Part shown: piece after piece, positions 1-5,612 of the stretch
How positions within the stretch are numbered: position 1 is the first letter of the stretch
Layout of the letters: each line of letters opens with the position of its first letter
DNA from: CAYVZU01 sp964455935
GTDB lineage: Bacteria; Fibrobacterota; CAYVZU01
Length of the DNA: 7,346 nt
Direction: 5' to 3'
NCBI GenBank assembly: GCA_964455935.1
Contig: CAYVZU010000157.1
Coordinates: forward strand, 1-7,346
Notes under the pieces: model-generated
Databases searched by the model: none
Seen by the model: only the letters and a program-made list of their open reading frames with translations
Told to the model about the DNA's origin: nothing
Made by a program: the position numbers and the translations under genes

Positions 1-213
1 GAAGCCTTTTCGCCGGAGCTTTCGCACAAACGGGATTTTTTGATTCAGCTGATCGTTGGCCTCAATGAGAATCAGATGCACGGGCCGGCGTTTGATGTAG
101 GCAAATGCGTCCTGTTCGTCGTGAAAGTAATAACAGGGATTCGACTTTGCAGTCTTCCTGAGAATGGGGTTTTCGCTCAGGGACTTTTTGTTTCCAATTC
201 CAACCAGAACCAC
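1..213 (-). CDS. Degenerate receiver-domain protein, N-terminal part (runs off the left edge)
   Basis: The minus strand is open from a GTG at 213-211 to the window edge (71 codons seen). The GTG is preceded by GGGAG five bases upstream, and an in-frame TAG lies at 246-244, so the start must be close to here. The peptide has the alternating pattern of a CheY-like receiver: a hydrophobic first strand (VLVGIG), a helix around residues 14-24, a strand (CYYFHD), a helix (EQDAFAYIKRRP), then the strand LILIE and the helix IPFVRKLRRKG. In ordinary receivers the first strand ends in an acidic pair and the third in the phosphorylated Asp. Here the first gives GIGN and the third ends in Glu51, so it looks like a pseudo-receiver. 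Any output domain lies outside the window. It is transcribed away from the hydrogenase operon. Assignment rests on fold pattern only, and another alpha/beta protein is possible. Confidence 0.5.
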   Translation of the reverse strand, partial: MVLVGIGNKKSLSENPILRKTAKSNPCYYFHDEQDAFAYIKRRPVHLILIEANDQLNQKIPFVRKLRRKGF

Positions 214-344
214 AATAGCTCCCGAATCAGGGCCAATCAGAATCTAAAGTCTGCGCCGCTGGGGTGCAATTACGGAGAGCCGATTGCGCTCTGGGTCCTT
301 GAAGTCTGCGATGGGCCGAGTTGTTTTGCACTTAATGTCAGACG

Positions 345-460
345 CACGACGAAAGACCCGGCATCAAGTCGGGTAGCCGTCGTGGGCAACTGCGGTATTG
401 GAGCGTTCGTGCCCGATTACCAAGCTTCGGTCTTAATGCCAATCGCCTAATGGCTTTTTT
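345..460 (+). ncRNA. Possible structured RNA (three successive hairpins and a T-run), identity unknown
   Basis: Reading the plus strand, CACGACG (345-351) pairs perfectly with CGTCGTG (378-384). Inside it ACCCG (356-360) pairs with CGGGT (370-374) across an AAAG/AGC internal loop. GGGCA (384-388) can then pair with TGCCC (410-414), and ATTACC (416-421) with GGT (429-431) and AAT (435-437) across a 3-base bulge. A short GCCA/TGGC stem (438-441/451-454) is followed by six T (455-460), a weak intrinsic-terminator shape. I could not match this to a riboswitch or small RNA family that I know. No promoter was identified for it, and it could equally be a minus-strand leader or decayed sequence. Confidence 0.25.
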
Positions 461-627
461 CCGGCTTTACCGGCCTGTGATTGTAAATCGCTCATCACTG
501 GAGTCGGCTGCCGGTTCGACATGTTTCGCGATGAAATCGCAAAAAAATATTTAAGAGTTCCACTTCAGAGCTATGGAAGTGCGGTAACATCATCGTAACC
601 ACTTAAATTTCAATAAATTAACGATTC

Positions 628-646
628 GAAATTGCTGTGCAATTTC
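628..646. repeat. Perfect inverted repeat upstream of the hyd promoter
   Basis: GAAATTGC and GCAATTTC form an 8-base perfect inverted repeat around a TGT centre. The centre lies about 90 bases upstream of the predicted transcription start, a usual distance for an activator site. It does not resemble the Rex consensus. A protein-binding dyad is the simplest reading, but the protein is unknown. Confidence 0.4.
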
Positions 647-691
647 ATTTAGAAAACCGGAAATATTTGTAATTCTGAGTAGATTGGGCTA

Positions 692-720
692 TTGACAAAT
701 CAACTGTGACAACCTATCTT
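692..720 (+). promoter_or_regulatory. Sigma-70-type promoter of the rex-hyd operon
   Basis: A perfect -35 box TTGACA (692-697) is followed by exactly 17 bases and a good -10 box TATCTT (715-720). Transcription would start near 726-728, giving a leader of about 50 bases before rex. It is the only strong promoter seen ahead of the operon, and its start region runs straight into the two Rex-type operators. Confidence 0.75.
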
Positions 721-728
721 AATTTCAG

Positions 729-746
729 CTGTTACAGATTTCACAA
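729..746 (+). promoter_or_regulatory. Putative Rex operator 1
   Basis: CTGTTACAGATTTCACAA fits the 18-base Rex dyad known from other bacteria (TTGTGAA or TTGTTAA, 4-base spacer, TTCACAA or TTAACAA). The right half TTCACAA is perfect and the left half CTGTTAC differs at its two end bases. It begins within a few bases of the predicted start site, where bound Rex would block transcription. The presence of rex as the first gene supports it. Confidence 0.6.
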
Positions 747-763
747 TGTGAAATAATTAACAT
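746..763 (+). promoter_or_regulatory. Putative Rex operator 2
   Basis: ATGTGAAATAATTAACAT has half-sites ATGTGAA and TTAACAT around a 4-base ATAA spacer. It matches the Rex core TGTGAA-N4-TTAACA, with only the outermost base of each half off consensus. It shares base 746 with operator 1, so the two centres are 17 bases apart. The meeting of the two sites creates the perfect palindrome ATTTCACA-A-TGTGAAAT at 738-754. It ends 12 bases before the rex start codon. Confidence 0.7.
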
Positions 764-775
764 AAGGCGGTAATT

Positions 776-1393
776 TTGATCCCAGAGAAGGTTGTAGAGC
801 GACTTATTTCTTATCATTCCATTCTCAAGCGCGCCATTGCCGATGGAGTCACAAATCTCTATTCGCATCAAATCGCCGAATTGATGGATGCATCTCCGGC
901 GCAGGTGCGAAGGGATGTGATGGAGGTTGGCTACAATGGCAGTCCCAAGAACGGCTATGCCGCGGAAGAGCTGCAAAAGAAAATTGAACAGGTCCTCGCG
1001 CTCAATGAAACCACAAAGATAGTTCTGGTGGGTGTCGGGAACCTGGGCCGCGCGATTCTCCATTATTTCTTTAATCAAAGGCCAAGGTTCGAGATTGTTG
1101 GCGCATTCGATATCGATCCGGGCAAGGTTGGGCGGGTCATTAGCGGTTGTCGTTGCTATCCAATGGCGCAGCTTGGCGAGATCGCGACCCCGCAGAATGC
1201 CCAAATTGGCGTCATCGCCGTTCCTGCCACGGATGCGCAAAAAACCGCGGACGCACTGCTGAAATCCGGTGTAAAATCGCTGATCAACTTTGCGCCCATT
1301 CGCCTGAGTGTCGCGCGATGGGTGCATGTGGAATATGTGGACATGACAATGCTTTTCGAAAAGGCTTCGTATTTCTCGCGAAGCGCCAAGTAG
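776..1393 (+). CDS. rex: Redox-sensing transcriptional repressor Rex
   Basis: Rex is a cytoplasmic dimeric repressor that binds DNA when NAD+ is high and releases it when NADH rises. The 205-residue product has the usual length. Residues 1-60 form the winged helix (MIPEKVVERL start, SPAQVRRDVMEVGYNG recognition region). The Rossmann domain follows, with GVGNLG at 86-91 as dinucleotide loop and FDIDPGKVGR at 111-120, both very typical of Rex. The C-terminal swapped helix region (RWVHVEYVDM onward) is present. The start is a TTG at 776; an AAGGCGG stretch sits just upstream, and the IPE next to it matches the N-terminus common in the family. It is first in the operon, 11 bases ahead of hydC. 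Two Rex-like sites lie between its promoter and its start, so autoregulation and NADH-responsive control of the hydrogenase are inferred. Nothing looks damaged. Confidence 0.95.
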   Translation: MIPEKVVERLISYHSILKRAIADGVTNLYSHQIAELMDASPAQVRRDVMEVGYNGSPKNGYAAEELQKKIEQVLALNETTKIVLVGVGNLGRAILHYFFNQRPRFEIVGAFDIDPGKVGRVISGCRCYPMAQLGEIATPQNAQIGVIAVPATDAQKTADALLKSGVKSLINFAPIRLSVARWVHVEYVDMTMLFEKASYFSRSAK

Positions 1394-1404
1394 ATGGAGG
1401 GACT

Positions 1405-1878
1405 ATGAGCGGTTTGGTTGAAACGGCGGCAAAGGAAGTATTCAAGAAATACGAGGGCGCCAAACGCGATGCGCTCATTCCGCTGCTGCAGGACTTGCAG
1501 GATCAATATGGATATCTGCCCAGGGAAGCCATTGTCCAAACCGCCAAAACGCTTGGTGTGGCGGCCAGTAAGATTTACGGGGTCGCAAGTTTTTACAACC
1601 AGTTCAAGTTCCAGGCCCCCGGAAAGTTTCATGTCCTGGTTTGCCGTGGTACGGCCTGCCACGTAAAGGGCTCTTTTCATGTTCTTGAGGCCTTGAAGCG
1701 GGAACTTAAGATTCAACCGGGGCAGACCACGCGCGACGGCCTGTTTAGCCTGGAAGTGGTCGCGTGCATTGGCGCCTGCGGGCTGGCGCCTGTCATCTCC
1801 ATTAATGGCGAGTTTTTCGCCGGCGTGAATCCCGACAAAATTGGTGAGATCATCGATACATTCAAAAAGAGGCCGTGA
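1405..1878 (+). CDS. hydC: NADH-linked [FeFe] hydrogenase gamma subunit, NuoE-like [2Fe-2S] protein
   Basis: This 157-residue protein is a thioredoxin-like [2Fe-2S] ferredoxin of the NuoE family, the small partner of the NuoF-like flavoprotein in complex I and multimeric hydrogenases. The N-terminal helical part (residues 1-65) carries the familiar ALIPLLQDLQDQYGYLP and KIYGVASFYNQF segments. The cluster ligands are complete: Cys80 and Cys85 (CRGTAC), then Cys121 and Cys125 (CIGAC). The ATG at 1405 follows TGGAGG four bases upstream. The same frame stays open further left, but that stretch overlaps rex and has no family similarity. The stop is one base before the hydB start, which suggests translational coupling. 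In HydABC enzymes this subunit docks on HydB; its redox role there is less clear than that of HydB. NuoE of a complex I is excluded by the neighbouring hydrogenase. Confidence 0.93.
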   Translation: MSGLVETAAKEVFKKYEGAKRDALIPLLQDLQDQYGYLPREAIVQTAKTLGVAASKIYGVASFYNQFKFQAPGKFHVLVCRGTACHVKGSFHVLEALKRELKIQPGQTTRDGLFSLEVVACIGACGLAPVISINGEFFAGVNPDKIGEIIDTFKKRP

Positions 1879-1879
1879 T

Positions 1880-3868
1880 ATGGAATCGGTTTTTCAAAGA
1901 TGCTGCGATCAATGCTGGCACCAAAACGACCGGCGCTGCCCCCGGTTTGTGGAATGCATTCTTCAGGGGCCCCTTTGCCATGAAGACGAGGCCTGCCGGC
2001 AAAAGAAGAAGACGGTGGTCCACGGGGCAAAACGCCTGGGTGTCCATCCCCCGATGATATTCGTTGGCGCGGGCACATGCGGAATCGGCGCGGGCGCGCA
2101 AAAAACAATCGAGGCCATCACGACGTACCACCGGGAACGGAAGCTGGAATTCCAGTTGGTGGAAACGGGTTGCATAGGGCTATGCACGGCCGAACCGATT
2201 GTGGATATTGCGCTGTCGCAACGACCCCGCATCTCCTTTTGCAATGTCACCCATGACAAAGTGGAGGACCTTTTTGGTTCGTTCTACGCCGGGCGGATTC
2301 CCGCGGAAGGGGTGTTGGGGCAGTTTCCTTCATCCGCGCCGCGATGGGAGGGTGTCGATGATTTCTGGAAGCACCCGTTCTTTGCGCCGCAAACCCGGTG
2401 GGTGCTGGCCAACTGCGGAATTATCGATCCAAACAGTATCGAAGAATATGTCGCGGCGGGCGGCTACCAGGCCTTGGCAAAGGCTTTGCGTAGCCAGACC
2501 CCGGCGGAATGCTGCGAGCTTGTGGAGAAAAGCGGCTTGCGCGGTCGGGGCGGGGCCGGTTTTCCCACCGGCAAGAAATGGAAACTTGCCCTGCAGACCC
2601 CGTCGGATCAGAAATATTTCATCTGCAATGCGGACGAAGGGGACCCGGGCGCATTCATGGATCGTGCGGTGATTGAGGGGGACCCGCACCGTCTTCTGGA
2701 AGGGCTGGCCATTGCCGCCTACTCGATTGGCGCAACCAAGGCGTATGTCTACATTCGCGCCGAATACCCGTTGGCCATTCAACGGCTTACACATGCTATG
2801 GCGCAGGCTCAGGAAAATGGCTTTTTGGGAAACAACATTCTTGACAGCGGTTTCAACCTTACTGTTGTGATCAAGAAAGGGGCCGGCGCTTTTGTGTGCG
2901 GAGAAGAAACGGCGCTGATGCACAGCATCGAAGGCAAACGGGGAATGCCCCGGCTGCGGCCGCCTTTCCCGGCGGAAAGCGGTTTGCACGGGAAGCCCTC
3001 GGTGATCAACAATGTGGAGACGTTGGCCAATGTGCCCATGATCTTTGACAAGGGCGCGGATGCGTTTGCCGCGCTGGGGACCGCGACCAGCAAAGGCACC
3101 AAGGTCTTTGCCCTTTCGGGCAAGGTGGCGCGTACCGGGCTGGTGGAAATCGCCATGGGAACCCGGCTGCGCGATATCATCTTTTCGGTAGGCGGAGGCA
3201 TTCCCAACCGGAAGCAGTACAAGGCCGTGCAAATCGGCGGGCCTTCGGGCGGGTGCATTCCCACGTCCAATCTGGATATTGAAATCGATTACGAATCGCT
3301 CAAAAGCGCGGGAGCCATGATGGGATCGGGCGGTTTGGTCGTGATGGACGAAGAGACCTGCATGGTGGACATTGCGAAGTTTTTCATGGATTTCATCCAG
3401 CGCGAAAGCTGCGGGAAATGCATTCCCTGCCGCGAGGGTACGCGGCGCATGCTGGAAATCCTGCAGCGGATCACCCGGCCCGCCAGGGGCACGGACCGCC
3501 TGGAATCGCTGGAACGGTTCAAAGGGGTTCTTCTTCTGGAGGAACTGGCCCAGGTAATTCGGGATACCAGTCTCTGCGGCCTTGGGCAATCGGCGCCCAA
3601 CCCGGTGCTGAGCACGCTTCGGTGGTTCCGCGGCGAATACGAGGCCCATATCTTTGACCGGACATGCCCGGCCAAAGCCTGCGTGGAGATGCGCGTTTAC
3701 ACCATCAGCGAGAAGGCCTGCAAAGGCTGTGCGCTTTGCGCGAAAAAGTGCCCCACGCAAGCCATCCGCGGGGTCGTCAAAACACCGCATTACATTGTGA
3801 CCGAAAAATGCATCGCATGCGGTCAATGCATGGATCTATGCAAGTTCAACGCGATCACTTTTGCGTAG
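1880..3868 (+). CDS. hydB: NADH-linked [FeFe] hydrogenase beta subunit, NuoF-like flavoprotein
   Basis: This is the NAD(H)- and FMN-binding subunit (662 residues) that passes electrons between NADH and the hydrogenase. Residues 1-39 are a cysteine-rich extension (Cys8, 9, 12, 20, 26, 33, 39). Residues 58-125 form a thioredoxin-like [2Fe-2S] domain with three visible cysteines (67, 98, 102). The NuoF core follows: GRGGAGFPTG at 222-231 and NADEGDPGAF at 250-259 for FMN/NADH, GAFVCGEETAL at 336-346, and the [4Fe-4S] ligands Cys511, 514, 517 and Cys566. The C-terminus adds a two-cluster ferredoxin (Cys614/617/620/624 and Cys644/647/650/654) that free-standing NuoF lacks but HydB of trimeric hydrogenases has. 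The ATG at 1880 is preceded by AGAGG. GTG-initiated extension into hydC is possible but unlikely. Bifurcation with ferredoxin is inferred from the family, not seen. Confidence 0.94.
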   Translation: MESVFQRCCDQCWHQNDRRCPRFVECILQGPLCHEDEACRQKKKTVVHGAKRLGVHPPMIFVGAGTCGIGAGAQKTIEAITTYHRERKLEFQLVETGCIGLCTAEPIVDIALSQRPRISFCNVTHDKVEDLFGSFYAGRIPAEGVLGQFPSSAPRWEGVDDFWKHPFFAPQTRWVLANCGIIDPNSIEEYVAAGGYQALAKALRSQTPAECCELVEKSGLRGRGGAGFPTGKKWKLALQTPSDQKYFICNADEGDPGAFMDRAVIEGDPHRLLEGLAIAAYSIGATKAYVYIRAEYPLAIQRLTHAMAQAQENGFLGNNILDSGFNLTVVIKKGAGAFVCGEETALMHSIEGKRGMPRLRPPFPAESGLHGKPSVINNVETLANVPMIFDKGADAFAALGTATSKGTKVFALSGKVARTGLVEIAMGTRLRDIIFSVGGGIPNRKQYKAVQIGGPSGGCIPTSNLDIEIDYESLKSAGAMMGSGGLVVMDEETCMVDIAKFFMDFIQRESCGKCIPCREGTRRMLEILQRITRPARGTDRLESLERFKGVLLLEELAQVIRDTSLCGLGQSAPNPVLSTLRWFRGEYEAHIFDRTCPAKACVEMRVYTISEKACKGCALCAKKCPTQAIRGVVKTPHYIVTEKCIACGQCMDLCKFNAITFA

Positions 3869-3876
3869 GGGGCTTT

Positions 3877-5598
3877 GTGATTACCATTGAAATCAACCAA
3901 AAGCAGTACAAGGCAAAAACCGGCGAGGTCTTGTTGCAGGTCTTACGGCGCAACAGCATTCAGGTGCCGACGTTGTGCCATATGGAAAACCTGCCCCCCA
4001 CGGGTGCCTGCAGGATGTGCGTGGTCGAAGTGGAAGGCCAGCGCAACCTGGTGCCCAGTTGCGCCTTCACCGCGCAGGACGGCATGAAGGTGCAGACGCA
4101 CAGCCAACGCGTTTTGCGCGCCCGAAAAATGATCGTGGAGCTTCTTCTTTCCAGCCATCCGGAAGATTGTTTCTACTGTGAACGCAACCAAAACTGCGAA
4201 TTGCAGAAGCTGGCCGTGGAACTGGGTGTACGGGAAAAACGGTTCTGCGGTGAAAAAGGCAACCACAAACTGGATGTCTCCAGCCCCGCGATTCTGCGCG
4301 ATCCCTCCAAGTGCATTCTCTGCGGCCGGTGCGTTCGCGTGTGCGAAGAGGTGCAAGGGGTATCCGCCATCGACTTTACGCATCGGGGGTGCCGCACCAC
4401 CGTGGCAACGGCGTTCCAGGAGGGGCTCAATCTGTCGAGCTGCGTGCATTGCGGCCAGTGCGTTCTGGTCTGTCCCACCGGAGCGCTTGTGGAAAATCCT
4501 CATTTATCGCGCGTTTTGGAAGCGCTGCGGGATCCGCAGCGGGTGGTTGTGGTGCAGCACGCGCCCGCGGTCTCCGTGACTGTCGGCGAGGAGTTCGGGC
4601 TCAAAGAGGGTCTGGATACCACAGGGTTGCTGAACGCCGCGTTCCGGCGCATGGGTTTCAAGCGGGTGTTCGACACCTCGTTTTCGGCGGACCTTACGAT
4701 CATGGAAGAGGCCTCCGAACTGGTGGAACGGATCCAAAGCGGAGGCGTCCTTCCCATGATGACCAGCTGCTCGCCGGGATGGATCAAGTTCGTGGAACAG
4801 TCGTACCCGGAGTTCGTGGGCAATCTGTCGACATGCAAGAGCCCGCAACAGATGATGGGTGCTCTGCTCAAGAGCTACTATGCCCGCAAACACGGGATCA
4901 ACCCCTCCCAGATATTCAGCGTCAGCGTCATGCCCTGCACCGCAAAGAAGTTTGAAGCCCAGCGGTCCGAAATGGCCAGCCAGGGGCTCTCGGATGTGGA
5001 CGCGGTCATGACCACGCGGGAGCTTTGCTCCATGCTCCGGCTTTTTGGGGTGGATCTTGCCCGTCTGGAGCCGGAAGAAGCGGATACCCCCTTTGGCGAG
5101 CGCAGCACGGCCGGCAAGCTATTCGGCGCAACCGGAGGAGTCATGGAAGCGGCGCTTCGCACGGCGCACTACTTTCTGACCGGGAAGAACCTGGCGGACC
5201 CTGTCGTCACCGAGGTACGAAGTTTAAATGGTGTGAAGGAAGCCAAACTGGAAATTGCCGGCCTAAAAATCGGGGTTGCCGTGGTGAGTGGATTGAAGAA
5301 CGCCCGCGCATTGCTGGAAGAGATCAAAAAGGGACGCAACGACCTCCACTTCATCGAGGTCATGACCTGCCCTGGCGGGTGCATTGCGGGCGGAGGTCAG
5401 CCACATGGAACGAACCGGGACAAAATCACGGCGCGCATGCAGTCGCTATACGGGATCGACCGGCGCGGCTCGCTGCGATTTTCGCATGAGAACCAGTTCG
5501 TTGCGCAATTGTATCAGGAGTTTTTGGGGAAGCCGCTGGGCGAAAAAAGTCATGCGCTGCTTCACACCCATTACAGCCGGCGCGACGTGGTCGCCTGA
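3877..5598 (+). CDS. hydA: [FeFe] hydrogenase catalytic subunit HydA
   Basis: HydA makes or oxidises H2 at the H-cluster in the cytoplasm (573 residues). Domains in order: plant-type [2Fe-2S] (Cys34, 45, 48, 62), a His94/Cys98/Cys101/Cys107 [4Fe-4S] site, a two-cluster ferredoxin (Cys146/149/152/156 and Cys189/192/195/199), the H-domain, and the small-subunit-like tail (SHENQFVAQLYQEFLG, residues 536-551). H-cluster motifs are L1 TSCSPGW (296-302), L2 MPCTAKKFE (352-360) and L3 EVMTCPGGCIAGGGQP (494-509). L2 to L3 cysteine spacing (354 to 498, 502) is the same as I recall for the clostridial enzyme CpI. L1 has Ser where the classical motif has its second Cys. The GTG at 3877 is chosen because AGGGGG precedes it by four bases and the [2Fe-2S] domain begins directly after; earlier in-frame codons lie inside hydB. 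No maturation genes hydEFG are in the window. Confidence 0.95.
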   Translation: MITIEINQKQYKAKTGEVLLQVLRRNSIQVPTLCHMENLPPTGACRMCVVEVEGQRNLVPSCAFTAQDGMKVQTHSQRVLRARKMIVELLLSSHPEDCFYCERNQNCELQKLAVELGVREKRFCGEKGNHKLDVSSPAILRDPSKCILCGRCVRVCEEVQGVSAIDFTHRGCRTTVATAFQEGLNLSSCVHCGQCVLVCPTGALVENPHLSRVLEALRDPQRVVVVQHAPAVSVTVGEEFGLKEGLDTTGLLNAAFRRMGFKRVFDTSFSADLTIMEEASELVERIQSGGVLPMMTSCSPGWIKFVEQSYPEFVGNLSTCKSPQQMMGALLKSYYARKHGINPSQIFSVSVMPCTAKKFEAQRSEMASQGLSDVDAVMTTRELCSMLRLFGVDLARLEPEEADTPFGERSTAGKLFGATGGVMEAALRTAHYFLTGKNLADPVVTEVRSLNGVKEAKLEIAGLKIGVAVVSGLKNARALLEEIKKGRNDLHFIEVMTCPGGCIAGGGQPHGTNRDKITARMQSLYGIDRRGSLRFSHENQFVAQLYQEFLGKPLGEKSHALLHTHYSRRDVVA

Positions 5599-5612
5599 GA
5601 AGACCAAGAAAA

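Larger units (their letters stand above)
214..775. other. Divergent intergenic region, no convincing gene
   Basis: This 562-base gap separates the minus-strand receiver gene from rex. Its left half (to about 480) is fairly GC-rich and has several potential hairpins. Its right half is AT-rich and holds inverted repeats at 528-540 (GCGAT/ATCGC, 3-base centre), 561-581 (CACTTC/GAAGTG, 9-base loop) and 628-646, then the operon promoter and operators. The only small ORF noted (ATG at 521, 25 codons) has no ribosome binding site. No tRNA, rRNA or CRISPR repeat was recognised. Confidence 0.7.

Noticed and set aside
345..384. Cyclic di-GMP (GEMM) riboswitch suggested by GACGCA and GTAGCC words
   Set aside because: The order of the conserved words and the stem arrangement do not match the family as I know it.
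40..450. 136-residue plus-strand reading frame in the left intergenic region
   Set aside because: Its left half is antisense to the receiver-like gene, which has a ribosome site and fold pattern. The translated frame has no recognisable family, no Shine-Dalgarno site and crosses the hairpin-rich stretch.
438..460. Intrinsic terminator GCCA/TGGC plus six T as a separate feature
   Set aside because: The stem has only four pairs and a nine-base loop, too weak to call alone. It is mentioned within the possible structured RNA.
521..598. Small ORF of 25 codons starting ATG at 521
   Set aside because: No ribosome binding site precedes it, it has no recognisable motif, and its length is expected by chance.
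738..754. Perfect palindrome ATTTCACA-A-TGTGAAAT as an operator in its own right
   Set aside because: The one-base centre does not fit Rex spacing. It is better explained as the junction of the right half of operator 1 with the left half of operator 2.
1163..1177. Sigma-54-like TGGC...TTGGC inside rex
   Set aside because: The spacing between GG and GC elements is off by one or two bases and it lies in coding sequence, so it is a chance match.
725..1327. Minus-strand frame opposite rex
   Set aside because: It covers the Rex operators and the rex gene in antisense and shows no protein family features.
2330..3826. Long minus-strand open frame (498 residues) opposite hydB
   Set aside because: It is fully antisense to a gene with intact NuoF motifs, its product resembles no family, and long antisense frames are common in GC-rich coding DNA.
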